From Buchnera aphidicola (Symydobius americanus) (GTDB taxonomy: Bacteria > Pseudomonadota > Gammaproteobacteria > Enterobacterales > Enterobacteriaceae), in contig NZ_OZ060393.1 of assembly GCF_964059135.1 (NCBI RefSeq), forward strand, positions 389,428 to 453,427: DNA of 64,000 nt. The letters are read 5' to 3'. The notes under the pieces were generated by a model. It did not search any database. It saw nothing but the letters and a program-made list of their open reading frames with translations, and was not told the DNA's origin. The position numbers and the translations under genes were made by a program. Shown in pieces: positions 29,788 to 38,737 of the stretch (its first letter is position 1; every line of letters starts with the position of its first letter).

Positions 29788-30525
29788 TTATTTTTGTATA
29801 GAACGAAAAAATAATTCAAAAATTTCTTGTTTTAAAAAAAGAGCTTTTTTTTCAAAATTGGTTACTACTCTTGCAGGAGACATTAACATGCACGTAGAAT
29901 TCTTTGATATATTAACATATCCAATAGCATCATTCATAATTTTCAAAATACTTTGAGCATAAGACGCAGAATCAGTAACTATATGTAATAAACCACCAAA
30001 CATTAATTTCTTTAAAAGAAGTTTAATAAATGAATAATTAAATATTCTTCTTTTATGATGTCTAAATTTTGGCCAAGGATCTGGAAAAAAAAATTGAATA
30101 GTATGTAGCGTATGATCTAAAATCATATATTTTAAAACCTCAACTGCATCATGCGCAATAATTTTTATATTTTTTATATTAGATATATATATTTTTTTCA
30201 TACAAGAAATAATTCCAGATATATGTACTTCAATTCCTAAAATATTTCTATCTAAATTAGAGGATGCTGTATGTAATAAGGAATCACCGTTACCAAAACC
30301 TATTTCCACAATTAATGGAAAATTGTTTTTATAAACAAGATTATTTAGATCAATCATCTCTTGCTTAAAGTTTATTCCAATACTTGGCCAATATTTTTTA
30401 AAAAAATAAATATCATTTTTTTTTAATTTTCTATTACGACAAACAAAACTACGAACCTGTCGTAAAAATATATGATTAATATTATATGTAGGTGTAATTA
30501 AATTATTAACTAATTTATATTTCAT
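29788..30525 (-). CDS. trmB: tRNA (guanine-N7-)-methyltransferase
   Basis: Methylates G46 in the tRNA variable loop with SAM. I start at the ATG at 30523-30525 (MKYKLVNNLITPTYNINHIF, AGG upstream); the frame can be extended to a TTG at 30543. That gives 245 residues (E. coli 239). SAM-binding LIVEIGFGNGDSLLHTASSN, NILGIEVHISGIISCMKK, DAVEVLKYMI and the substrate motif FFFPDPWPKFRHHKRRIFNY are present. It converges on hemW with a 20-bp gap. Confidence 0.95.
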   Translation of the reverse strand: MKYKLVNNLITPTYNINHIFLRQVRSFVCRNRKLKKNDIYFFKKYWPSIGINFKQEMIDLNNLVYKNNFPLIVEIGFGNGDSLLHTASSNLDRNILGIEVHISGIISCMKKIYISNIKNIKIIAHDAVEVLKYMILDHTLHTIQFFFPDPWPKFRHHKRRIFNYSFIKLLLKKLMFGGLLHIVTDSASYAQSILKIMNDAIGYVNISKNSTCMLMSPARVVTNFEKKALFLKQEIFELFFRSIQK

Positions 30526-30626
30526 AAAATACCTATCTTTCAAAAATAAAAATATTATATAAATAATTTATCACAACATTTAAAACAATTATGATAAATA
30601 TCATTCAAATATAATTAATCAAAATA

Positions 30627-31664
30627 ATGAACAATTGGAAATTCTCTCAGCTAATTATTAATTGGCAACATCAATATGGAAGAAATAATTTACCATGGCA
30701 AACTAAAAAAAACCCCTACCATATTTGGATTTCAGAAATTATGTTACAACAAACTCAAGTAAAAACAGTAATACCATATTTTAATAAATTTATTAATAAA
30801 TTTAATAACATTCATATTCTATCAAAAGCTAAACTAAACGATATATTATACTTATGGAGTGGATTAGGATATTATCGTCGAGCTAACAACTTATATAAAA
30901 CTGCAAAAATCATCAAAAATAAATACCAAGGAAATTTTCCAAAAAATATTATCCAATTAATGCAACTACCAGGGATAGGAAAAACAACCGCTGGAGCAAT
31001 CTTATCATTTTCATATAATTTTTCATTTCCTATTCTTGATGGAAACGTAAAAAGAATATTAATTAGGTTTTATAACATTATCCAAAATCAAAAAAAATCT
31101 GATATAGAAAAAATACTATGGAAAAAAATTACCCAAATTACTCCGATTCACCATGCTAATAAATTTAATCAAGGTATGATGGATTTAGGATCATTAATAT
31201 GTACTTATAAAGAACCAAAATGTAATATATGCCCAATTTATCAAAATTGTAATTATCAATTAAATAAAAAAAATGACAATTTATCTATTAAAAACAATAT
31301 AAAAAAGAAAAATATGTTTTTTATAATCCTAAGATTTAAAAATTTAATATTTTTAAAACAAAGAAAAAATCAAAATATATGGAAAAACCTATTTTGTTTT
31401 CCAGAATTTCAGAGTGAAATTGATATCAATCATTGGATATTTAAAAAAAATATTAATAATTTAAATTACAGAAAAATAATATGTATTCACCATCAATTTA
31501 GTCACTTAAAAATAAAAATGTATTTTTTTCAATTAAATATAAAAAAAAAACATATATTAAATACAAAGTATAATATTTGGTATGATTTAGATAATCCAAA
31601 AAAAATCGGATTATCAAAACCGATAAAAAAAATATTATTAATATTAAAAAATATAGAATCATAG
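30627..31664 (+). CDS. mutY: Adenine DNA glycosylase MutY
   Basis: Removes adenine mispaired with 8-oxoguanine. The 345-residue protein (E. coli 350) has the catalytic glutamate in WISEIMLQQTQVKTVIPYF, the helix-hairpin-helix LMQLPGIGKTTAGAILSFSY, the catalytic aspartate in FPILDGNVKRIL, and the 4Fe-4S ligands as CX6CX2CX5C (CTYKEPKCNICPIYQNC). The C-terminal NUDIX-like domain is recognisable but lysine-rich. It is divergent from trmB and followed by yggX after 12 bp. Confidence 0.95.
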   Translation: MNNWKFSQLIINWQHQYGRNNLPWQTKKNPYHIWISEIMLQQTQVKTVIPYFNKFINKFNNIHILSKAKLNDILYLWSGLGYYRRANNLYKTAKIIKNKYQGNFPKNIIQLMQLPGIGKTTAGAILSFSYNFSFPILDGNVKRILIRFYNIIQNQKKSDIEKILWKKITQITPIHHANKFNQGMMDLGSLICTYKEPKCNICPIYQNCNYQLNKKNDNLSIKNNIKKKNMFFIILRFKNLIFLKQRKNQNIWKNLFCFPEFQSEIDINHWIFKKNINNLNYRKIICIHHQFSHLKIKMYFFQLNIKKKHILNTKYNIWYDLDNPKKIGLSKPIKKILLILKNIES

Positions 31665-31676
31665 GAAAATTGAAAT

Positions 31677-31925
31677 ATGAGAATAATTTTCTGTAAATTT
31701 TTTAAAAAAATACTAGAAGGACAAGAATATAAAATATATCCTGGAAAAATAGGAGAAGAAATATATCAACATATTTCAAAAAAAGCGTGGAAAAAATGGA
31801 TATCTCAACAAACAAAAATCATTAATGAAAAAAAATTAAATATGAACCATTCCAAAGATTACAAAGAAATCGAAAAAAACATGATTTCTTTTCTCTTCCA
31901 TAATAGTAATCATCTTTCTAATTAG
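31677..31925 (+). CDS. yggX: Fe(2+)-trafficking protein YggX
   Basis: A small protein of 82 residues (E. coli 91) with IIFCKFFKKILEGQEYKIYP, AWKKWISQQTKIINEKKLNM and MISFLFHN. The cysteine at position 5 and the compact fold are typical. The family protects Fe-S clusters from oxidants. It follows mutY with a 12-bp gap, as in E. coli, and MutY is itself an Fe-S enzyme. Confidence 0.93.
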   Translation: MRIIFCKFFKKILEGQEYKIYPGKIGEEIYQHISKKAWKKWISQQTKIINEKKLNMNHSKDYKEIEKNMISFLFHNSNHLSN

Positions 31926-31973
31926 AATAAATATCAAAAATATCAAAATACTTTTATATATGATGTTAATTTT

Positions 31974-33383
31974 TTAATTTTTAATTAAAAAAAAATTATT
32001 CAAATACTCCAATAAATTATACAATAATTGAATTTTTTTAAAATCATTAGCATATTTAAGAATTAAATCTTGTAAATCTAAAAAATATTGATGTAAAAAT
32101 AATTGATTAAATTTAGTTAATCTATAAAATAACCATTTTTTTTTTTCAATATTATTTAGAATCGAAGGAAAATTACGCGCTCGATACCGAAATAACATTT
32201 CATAAATCTTTAAATCAGAAAATTTAAAATTTATATTCTGTAAATTAAGAGGTATATTACAATGTATCATTTTCATTAAAGATATATCATACTGATTAAA
32301 AAAAGATGAATAAATTTGTAAATCCACATCATCAGAATTATTCTGATACTTATAATTTCTAAAAAAAAAATCTATTTGTTTAAATAAATTTAAATTCTTC
32401 TTTAAAATAGATATCTTTAATAAATAATTTTCTATATTAATTCCAAATTTTAAGAATCTCGTTCGATCTAAAAAATTAATAGGAAATAAAGCAGGACATT
32501 GATTAATATATAAAATATTTATTCCTAATAAATTAAGATCTTTCATAGTAAAATTATTATAATTCTTTTTATTTTTAATATATATAATTAATTGGTTAAT
32601 ATCCATATATAAATCAAAAAAAATTAACATATTTAAATTCTGAACATTCCAAAAAATAGGGAAAATACAACTCATATTATTCCTAGCATTTCCAAAACAT
32701 GCAGAAATATAAATTAAAGGAAAAGAACAAGATTGATTCACTAACATTTTTAAACGATTTTTAATACGATAAGAAAACAAAAAATGAAATAATTTAGGTG
32801 TTCTTGATTTAATTAATTTTGCTAATTCTAATGTTGCATAAATATCAGAACTTGCATTATGAACTTTACTATGAATAATATTATTTGCATCAGTTAAATG
32901 AGATAATTTAAAGGTAGGTAATCCATTATTTTTTGGCCAGACTAAAATATTAGGACAAAAAACATAACATGATCGAACAATATTTATTAAATCCCAACGA
33001 GAATTATTATTCTTCCAATGCCAACCATAAGGATCAAAAAAATTTCGATAGAATATATTTCTAGTAAATTCATCATCAAAACGAATATTATTATAACCAA
33101 TGATACAGGTATTTTTAACAGAAAAAATATCATAAATCTTTTTTGAAAAATAATATTCGTTTATTCCATTCGAAATAGCATATTGAGGAGTAATACCGGT
33201 AATTAATACAGATCTTAAATTAGGTAAATAGTCATCAGGAGGGGAACAATAAATGGAATAAATATTATCTATGATATTAAAATCTTGATCAGTTCTAATA
33301 CATGCAAATTGCGATGGTTTATCTAATGCTGGATTGATTCCAAAAGTTTCATAATCATAAAATAAAAAATTTATTATTGTCAT
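31974..33383 (-). CDS. sbcB: Exodeoxyribonuclease I
   Basis: Processive 3'-5' exonuclease on ssDNA used in mismatch repair and recombination control. The 469-residue product (E. coli 475) starts with the Exo I motif FLFYDYETFGINPALDKPSQ (acidic DYE), then FACIRTDQDFNII, IIGYNNIRFDDEFTRNIFYR with the second aspartate, and HNASSDIYATLELAKLIKSR with the third. The C-terminal SH3-like and helical parts are poorly conserved and asparagine- and lysine-rich, as usual for this genome. Partner mismatch-repair genes are not in the window. Confidence 0.95.
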   Translation of the reverse strand: MTIINFLFYDYETFGINPALDKPSQFACIRTDQDFNIIDNIYSIYCSPPDDYLPNLRSVLITGITPQYAISNGINEYYFSKKIYDIFSVKNTCIIGYNNIRFDDEFTRNIFYRNFFDPYGWHWKNNNSRWDLINIVRSCYVFCPNILVWPKNNGLPTFKLSHLTDANNIIHSKVHNASSDIYATLELAKLIKSRTPKLFHFLFSYRIKNRLKMLVNQSCSFPLIYISACFGNARNNMSCIFPIFWNVQNLNMLIFFDLYMDINQLIIYIKNKKNYNNFTMKDLNLLGINILYINQCPALFPINFLDRTRFLKFGINIENYLLKISILKKNLNLFKQIDFFFRNYKYQNNSDDVDLQIYSSFFNQYDISLMKMIHCNIPLNLQNINFKFSDLKIYEMLFRYRARNFPSILNNIEKKKWLFYRLTKFNQLFLHQYFLDLQDLILKYANDFKKIQLLYNLLEYLNNFFLIKN

Positions 33384-33606
33384 AAATACTAACTATCTTT
33401 ATATTTTTAATGAAATCATCAATAGTTGATAAAAATTAATTAATCAACTATTGATAAAATATATAATAATTATATTATAATAAAAATATAAAATTTAAAA
33501 AAATAGTCATTCAAGATGATAATAAATTAAAATAATTATGTAAACAAAATAATATATAATTAATAAAAATCTTAATTTTATAAAAAAGTATTTAAAATAA
33601 TTCTTT

Positions 33607-33679
33607 CTCCTCCGACTGGGCTCGAACCAGTGACATACGGATTAACAGTCCGCCGTTCTACCAACTGAACTACAGAGGA
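33607..33679 (-). tRNA. tRNA-Asn (GTT anticodon)
   Basis: Reverse strand reads TCCTCTGTAGTTCAGTTGGT at the 5' end with acceptor TCCTCTG/CGGAGGA, anticodon loop CTGTTAA, and a T-arm with GTTCGAG. It is nearly identical to E. coli tRNA-Asn, with the usual G discriminator. CCA is not encoded. It is divergent from the tRNA-Ile gene. Confidence 0.97.
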
Positions 33680-33856
33680 TAATTTTTTTTATTATAGCAA
33701 TTATCTACAATTTTGTCAAAAATTTTATACTATATAAAAGTAAAAAAAAATAATAATCTTAAATTATTATCTAATTTAAATATGTTATTAAAATTTCAAA
33801 TTAATTAATAATAAATATAGATTATATTGAAATTTTGATTTATAATAGACTTATTA

Positions 33857-33929
33857 GGCCCTTTAGCTCAGTGGTCAGAGCAGGCGACTCATAATCGCTT
33901 GGTCGCTGGTTCAAATCCAGCAAGGGCCA
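33857..33929 (+). tRNA. ileX: tRNA-Ile2 (CAT anticodon, lysidine-modified)
   Basis: Acceptor GGCCCTT/AAGGGCC with A discriminator and anticodon loop CTCATAA. The D-arm, anticodon stem GGCGA/TCGCT-like context and T-arm match E. coli tRNA-Ile2 and not the methionine tRNAs. C34 must be changed to lysidine by TilS to read AUA, the commonest isoleucine codon in AT-rich genomes. A TATAAT box lies at 33841-33846. CCA is not encoded. Confidence 0.93.
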
Positions 33930-34010
33930 AAAAAATATTTTATATTATAAAACATTTCATTCCGTCTTTAAAAATAAAAATATATTTAAAATATAACATG
34001 TGAGTAATAT

Positions 34011-34667
34011 ATGACGTGGAAAAATAAATTTATTGAATTTTCTTTAAAAAAAGGTGCTTTACAATTTGGAAATTTCAAATTAAAATCTGGCAGAAATAGT
34101 CCATACTTCTTCAATTCAAAATATTTTTACACAGGATCAGATTTATTAAAATTAAGTCAATTTTATGTAGATATGATTATAAGAGATCCAATAAAAATTG
34201 ATATTTTATTTGGATTAGCTTATAAAGGTATCCCTATCGCAACAACAATAGCAATTATATTATATAAAAAATACAATATAAATTTAAAATATACATTTAA
34301 TCGAAAAGAAATTAAAACATATGGCGAAAAGGGAATTATCGTTGGAAATAATATCCAAAAAAAAAATATAATTATCATTGATGATGTAATTACATCCGGA
34401 ATAACTATTCAGGAATCTATATCAATTATCCAAAAAAATAGTAATGATAATATTATCTCTAATATATTCGTAGCATTAGATAGAAGAGAACGCGGCACAA
34501 TAAAAAAAAATAGCGCTATAGAACAGATTAAAAACCAATATTCATGCAATGTATTTTCAATTATTAATATATATGACCTAATTGAATATCTCTCTCTCAA
34601 AAAAATATATCCAGAAAAAATAAAAAAAATCCAAGATTACCAAAAATCATACGGAATACATCAGTAA
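34011..34667 (+). CDS. pyrE: Orotate phosphoribosyltransferase
   Basis: Fifth step of de novo pyrimidine synthesis: orotate plus PRPP to OMP. The 218-residue product (E. coli 213) has FALQFGNFKLKSGRNSPYFF-like N-terminal loop (residues about 17-36), LAYKGIPIATTIAI, FNRKEIKTYGEKGIIVG and the PRPP motif IIIDDVITSGITIQES. It converges on dut with a 31-bp gap, and both act in pyrimidine nucleotide supply. Confidence 0.95.
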   Translation: MTWKNKFIEFSLKKGALQFGNFKLKSGRNSPYFFNSKYFYTGSDLLKLSQFYVDMIIRDPIKIDILFGLAYKGIPIATTIAIILYKKYNINLKYTFNRKEIKTYGEKGIIVGNNIQKKNIIIIDDVITSGITIQESISIIQKNSNDNIISNIFVALDRRERGTIKKNSAIEQIKNQYSCNVFSIINIYDLIEYLSLKKIYPEKIKKIQDYQKSYGIHQ

Positions 34668-34698
34668 TTTAATTAACTAAAAGAATCAATAAAATTAT

Positions 34699-35163
34699 TC
34701 ATTTTATACCGGAAGAACCAAATCCATTTACATTACGGTCTGTTTTATATTTAAAATTAGATACTATATTAAAAACTGGCTTAATAATTGGAACAAAAAC
34801 TAATTGTGCAATACGATCACCAAAATGAATAAAAAATTTTTTATCACTTCGATTCCATAAAGAAACCATTAGCTCACCCTGATAATCAGAATCAATTAAA
34901 CCAATTGAATTACCCAATATAATACCATATTTATGACCTAAACCAGAACGAGGTAAAATCATTGCTGTAATGAGTGGGTTTTTTATAAAAATACCAATAC
35001 CTGTTGGTATCAAAATAACTTGATTTGGAAAAATAATAACATTTTTTTGTATTAAACACGCTCTTAAATCAATAGCGGAAGAACCAGAAGTAGAATATTG
35101 TAAACATGAAAATTGTTCTAAAAATCGTTTATTTAATACTATTAAATTAATTATAGGATTCAT
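34699..35163 (-). CDS. dut: dUTP diphosphatase
   Basis: Hydrolyses dUTP to dUMP, keeping uracil out of DNA. The chosen start (ATG at 35161-35163, MNPIINLIVLNKRF) gives 154 residues, in line with E. coli; another ATG lies 24 bp upstream and neither has a clear Shine-Dalgarno. Trimeric dUTPase motifs are complete: SGSSAIDLRACL, LPRSGLGHKYGIIL, GLIDSDYQGELMVSLWNRS, RIAQLVFVP and the C-terminal arm RNVNGFGSSG. Confidence 0.95.
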   Translation of the reverse strand: MNPIINLIVLNKRFLEQFSCLQYSTSGSSAIDLRACLIQKNVIIFPNQVILIPTGIGIFIKNPLITAMILPRSGLGHKYGIILGNSIGLIDSDYQGELMVSLWNRSDKKFFIHFGDRIAQLVFVPIIKPVFNIVSNFKYKTDRNVNGFGSSGIK

Positions 35164-35215
35164 AAAATTATAAAAAAAATCAATCATAAAAAAATATTAT
35201 TAAAATAAAAAATAA

Positions 35216-35671
35216 TTATTTATTTTTTAAAGATATATTTACCGTAATTATATGAGAAACTGTTTTGTGAGGTTTAAAACATACCTTATAATTACCTAAT
35301 TGACGAATAGAACCACATTCTAAAATAATTTCTTTTCTATGTACTGGTACACCTAAATTAGTAATGTAATTAGCAAGTTCACGTGATCCAATAGAACCAA
35401 AAATTCTTCCTTTTTCTCTAGCCTGAACAAACATACGCACAGTACCCAAGGATTTTATTTGATTAATTCTTTTATGAACTTCGATAATTTTTGATTGAAT
35501 TTTTTGAGTTTCCTGGTATTTTTTTTGTTCTAAAAATTTGATATTTTTTAAAGTTGCTAGAATAGCTTTTCCAGTAGGAATTAAATAATTTCTAGCATAA
35601 CCGGGTTTAACTTCGATTACCTTTCCAATATCACCTAAATTTTTGAGAGTTTTTAATAAAATAATTTTCAT
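35216..35671 (-). CDS. rplI: 50S ribosomal protein L9
   Basis: L9 has two globular domains joined by a long helix and binds at the base of the L1 stalk. The 151-residue product (E. coli 149) starts MKIILLKTLKNLGDIGKVIE, has VKPGYARNYLIPTGKAILAT in the N-domain, and RIFGSIGSRELANYITNLGV in the C-domain. It follows rpsR by 26 bp. Confidence 0.97.
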   Translation of the reverse strand: MKIILLKTLKNLGDIGKVIEVKPGYARNYLIPTGKAILATLKNIKFLEQKKYQETQKIQSKIIEVHKRINQIKSLGTVRMFVQAREKGRIFGSIGSRELANYITNLGVPVHRKEIILECGSIRQLGNYKVCFKPHKTVSHIITVNISLKNK

Positions 35672-35697
35672 ACTTTCCTTTTTCTAAATATATTATA

Positions 35698-35925
35698 TTA
35701 ATGATGTTGATCCGTATAAGGCAATAAAGCTAGATATCTAGCACGTTTAATCGCACGAGATAATTGTCTTTGATATCTTGAACGAGTTCCTGTGATCCTA
35801 CTGGGAATAATCTTACAATTTTCTGTAATATAATTTTTTAATATTACAATATCCTTATAATCAATTTCTTTAATTTTTTCTACCGTAAATCTGCAAAATT
35901 TTCTTCTTCGAAAATAACGAACCAT
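35698..35925 (-). CDS. rpsR: 30S ribosomal protein S18
   Basis: S18 pairs with S6 on the platform. The 75-residue product matches E. coli: [20 protein letters not shown] and [20 protein letters not shown], ending in [13 protein letters not shown]. It lies between rpsF and rplI. In E. coli priB sits between rpsF and rpsR; here only 42 bp separate the two, so priB is absent. Confidence 0.97.
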   Translation of the reverse strand: MVRYFRRRKFCRFTVEKIKEIDYKDIVILKNYITENCKIIPSRITGTRSRYQRQLSRAIKRARYLALLPYTDQHH

Positions 35926-35967
35926 TTAAACCTCGGAATAAAAGTAATATTAATATATTATTATTTT

Positions 35968-36456
35968 CTAAAGAATTTTATTAGAAATTACATTTCTTTT
36001 CTTATCTTTAGTATCTTTAGTATCTTTAGTATCTTTAGTATCTTTAGTATCTTTAGTATCTTTAGTATCTTTAGTATTTTTAGTATTTTTAGTATTTTTA
36101 GTATTTTTAGTATCTTTAGTATCTTTAGTATCATCTTTTAATTTTAATATTGGAGATACAGAAGTGACTTTTCTTTTCATACAAATAATAAGTTTTCGAA
36201 AAACAAACTCATCAAATCGAAATTTTTGATCTAAAGTTTGAATATGTTGAGAACAAATTTCAATATTCATCAATATATAATATGATTTATGTAAGTGATT
36301 AATTGGATAAGCTAATTGACGTCTTCCCCAATTTTCAAGACGATGCAAAATACCGTGATTCTTTTTTACAAATTTTTTATATTTTTTAATGATCTTATTG
36401 ACCTGATCTAGTGTTTGATCAGGATGAATCATAAATATAATTTCATAATGCCGCAT
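35968..36456 (-). CDS. rpsF: 30S ribosomal protein S6 with a repeat-expanded C-terminal tail
   Basis: The first about 105 residues are a normal S6: MRHYEIIFMIHPDQTLDQVN, HRLENWGRRQLAYPINHLHK, SYYILMNIEICSQ and FRFDEFVFRKLIICMKRKV. S6 binds S18 on the platform. The C-terminus then carries fourteen tandem Thr-Lys-Asp or Thr-Lys-Asn units and ends KKRNVISNKIL, so the protein has 162 residues against 131 in E. coli, whose own tail is acidic and modified by RimK. The tail here is highly charged and probably disordered. The repeat at DNA level is listed separately. Confidence 0.95.
   Translation of the reverse strand: MRHYEIIFMIHPDQTLDQVNKIIKKYKKFVKKNHGILHRLENWGRRQLAYPINHLHKSYYILMNIEICSQHIQTLDQKFRFDEFVFRKLIICMKRKVTSVSPILKLKDDTKDTKDTKNTKNTKNTKNTKDTKDTKDTKDTKDTKDTKDTKDKKRNVISNKIL
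36004..36129. repeat. Tandem repeat of a 9-bp unit (14 copies) inside rpsF
   Basis: On the plus strand the unit atctttagt occurs eight times (36004-36075), then atttttagt four times (36076-36111), then atctttagt twice (36112-36129). On the coding strand the units read ACTAAAGAT and ACTAAAAAT, i.e. Thr-Lys-Asp and Thr-Lys-Asn. The 9-bp period keeps the frame, so copy number can change without a frameshift. The block structure, with identical neighbours, points to slipped-strand expansion. Confidence 0.97.
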
Positions 36457-36690
36457 ATGTAATAATAATCCTTATGGATGTATAGTTATATTTATTAAAT
36501 TAAAATTTAATATAAAATAACAAGGAAATGTATAAATTTGATAGTAATAATTTAATATATCGTATTATATTAAAAAATTCAATTAAAAAATTAAACTATC
36601 ATGAAGAATCAAATAAGCTATCTAAATCAAGGAATAAAAATATAATAATTTTATTACAATATATAATTTTAATGAAAATCTATTAAATAT

Positions 36691-37989
36691 TTAGTTAATA
36701 ATATCTCGAACCATAATTATTGAAGAACGATCGGGGCCTGTAGAAATAATATTAATCGGTACTCCAACAAAATTTTCAATATAATGAATATAATACTTTG
36801 CTTCTGTTGGTAAATCAGAAAATTTAGTTATTCCCAATAATGAAGTTTTCCAACCAGAAAAAACTTTATAAACCGGTCTGATAGAATTCCAATCTAAAAC
36901 AGAAGAAGACATACTTAAAACATTTAAATCGTCATAATTCTGATAGCCAATACAAACTTTAAACTCCGATAAACCATCAAAAACATCTATTTTTGTTAAA
37001 CATAATGAAGAAACAGAATTTAAACTTACCATTCTTGATAAAAGAACTAAATCTAACCAACCGGTACGTCTTCTACGACCCGTAGTCGAACCTATTTCTT
37101 TTCCTTTATCAACAAAATAAGAATTAAGTTCATCAGTTAATTCTGTTGGAAAAGGACCAGAACCTACTCTCGTACAATACGCCTTAAATATACCTAAAAC
37201 ACAATTAATACTATTTAAATTCACACCAGATCCAGTAAAAACACCTCCTATTGTAGTATTAGAAGAAGTAACATATGGAAAAGTTCCATGATCTAAATCT
37301 AATAATGCACCCTGAGCCCCTTCAAATAGAATGTTTTTTGGTTCAGTATCATTATAATAATTTAATAAATAAGGAATATCTTTTACTTTAGAAAGCAAAA
37401 TATCTTTGTACTTTATTAAATTTAAAAATATATCATCAAATTTAACAGTACTATAATTATAGTAATGATTTAACTGAAAATTATAATAATCAATATTATT
37501 TTTTAACTTTTGAGATAATAAATCTTCATTAAAAAGATCTCCAACAGTAATTCCTCGGCGAGCAACCTTATCTTCATAAGTTGGACCAATTCCTCTACCA
37601 GTAGTACCAATAAGATATTTTCCTAATTTTTTTTCTCGAGCTAAATCCATATTAATATGATAACCTAATACTAAAAAACAATTTCTAGAAATAAATAAAC
37701 GATTTTCTAAAGAAATATTATAAGAAGACAATATATCTATCTCTTTAATAAAATCTATAGGAGAAATCACCACTCCATTGCCTAAAAAAAGTTTTGTATG
37801 TTTATGAAGCACACCAGACGGAATTAGATGTAATACAATTTTTTGATCATTCACTAATAACGTATGCCCAGCATTATGCCCACCTTGATAACGAACAATA
37901 TAATGGAATTTTTTCGATAAACAATCAATAACTTTACCTTTACCTTCATCTCCCCATTGCATCCCCAAAACTACCAAATTTTTATTCAT
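36691..37989 (-). CDS. purA: Adenylosuccinate synthetase
   Basis: First step from IMP to AMP, using GTP and aspartate. The 432-residue product (same length as E. coli) has the P-loop LGMQWGDEGKGKVIDCL at about 8-24, the catalytic GGHNAGHT at about 36-43, TTGRGIGPTYEDKVARRGIT, NILFEGAQGALLDLDHGTFP and the IMP-binding GSTTGRRRRTGWLDLV. It lies between rpsF and trpG on the same strand. In E. coli purA is preceded by the hfq-hflXKC cluster, which is missing here. Confidence 0.97.
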   Translation of the reverse strand: MNKNLVVLGMQWGDEGKGKVIDCLSKKFHYIVRYQGGHNAGHTLLVNDQKIVLHLIPSGVLHKHTKLFLGNGVVISPIDFIKEIDILSSYNISLENRLFISRNCFLVLGYHINMDLAREKKLGKYLIGTTGRGIGPTYEDKVARRGITVGDLFNEDLLSQKLKNNIDYYNFQLNHYYNYSTVKFDDIFLNLIKYKDILLSKVKDIPYLLNYYNDTEPKNILFEGAQGALLDLDHGTFPYVTSSNTTIGGVFTGSGVNLNSINCVLGIFKAYCTRVGSGPFPTELTDELNSYFVDKGKEIGSTTGRRRRTGWLDLVLLSRMVSLNSVSSLCLTKIDVFDGLSEFKVCIGYQNYDDLNVLSMSSSVLDWNSIRPVYKVFSGWKTSLLGITKFSDLPTEAKYYIHYIENFVGVPINIISTGPDRSSIIMVRDIIN

Positions 37990-38158
37990 TACGTAATGAT
38001 CCTTAAAAATATTTAATATTATATAAAATAATATATTTCACATATCCATAAAAGATTACTTTAATCTAAAATATTAGAAATAATAAATTATAAAATTCAT
38101 ACATATAAATTAAATTAAAAATTAAAAAATTTAAAAGTTTTAAAAAATAATTGATTAA

Positions 38159-38737
38159 CTATTTTTGAGCCCAATTTAAAGTATTATTCAGTAACTTTGA
38201 ACCATATGTAGTTAAAATAGATTCTGGATGAAATTGAAATCCACAAACTTTGTCAGAATTATTCCGAACAGACATAACCATATTTTTAAACCTGGAATTA
38301 ACAACTAGTGAATTTGGTATATTTTTACAAATTAAAGAATGATACCGAGCGACAGGTAAAGGATTTGGAAGTTGAAAAAACATGTCTTTTCCATCGTGAT
38401 GAATTAAAGACGTTTTTCCATGTAAAATCTCTACAGCATATTCTATTTTCCCTCCATAATATTCTACAATTCCTTGATGCCCTAAACAGATACCAATTAC
38501 AGGTATTTTTTTAATAGCATAATCTAATAAATCTAACATACAACCAGCATCTTTAGGATTACCTGGTCCTGGAGAAAGTAAAATAATTGGATCACGCATA
38601 CGAGATAAAACTGAAATAATAATATCTATGGAAGTTTGATTACGATAAATTATAACTTTATGATTATTAATACGTAATTGGTCAACAATATTATATGTAA
38701 AAGAATCAAAATTATCTAATAAAAGAATATTTTTCAT
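38159..38737 (-). CDS. trpG: Anthranilate synthase component II (glutamine amidotransferase)
   Basis: Provides ammonia from glutamine to TrpE. The 192-residue protein is a stand-alone class I amidotransferase, not fused to TrpD as in E. coli. Motifs: [17 protein letters not shown] at the N-terminus, [13 protein letters not shown], the nucleophile in [15 protein letters not shown], and [11 protein letters not shown] with the His-Glu pair. Its ATG directly follows the trpE stop codon with no spacer, so both are translated together. Confidence 0.97.
   Translation of the reverse strand: MKNILLLDNFDSFTYNIVDQLRINNHKVIIYRNQTSIDIIISVLSRMRDPIILLSPGPGNPKDAGCMLDLLDYAIKKIPVIGICLGHQGIVEYYGGKIEYAVEILHGKTSLIHHDGKDMFFQLPNPLPVARYHSLICKNIPNSLVVNSRFKNMVMSVRNNSDKVCGFQFHPESILTTYGSKLLNNTLNWAQK

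Noticed and set aside
36004-36129. CRISPR-like regular repeats
   Set aside because: Units are 9 bp, directly abutting, without spacers, and lie in frame inside rpsF.
36457-36690. Possible gene remnant between purA and rpsF
   Set aside because: The 234-bp spacer shows no recognisable protein similarity in any frame; calling it a pseudogene would be a guess.
38308-38514. Antisense reading frames over trpG, trpE, fusA, tuf, ilvC and ilvD
   Set aside because: They mirror conserved genes on the other strand and have no independent support such as a Shine-Dalgarno or known family.
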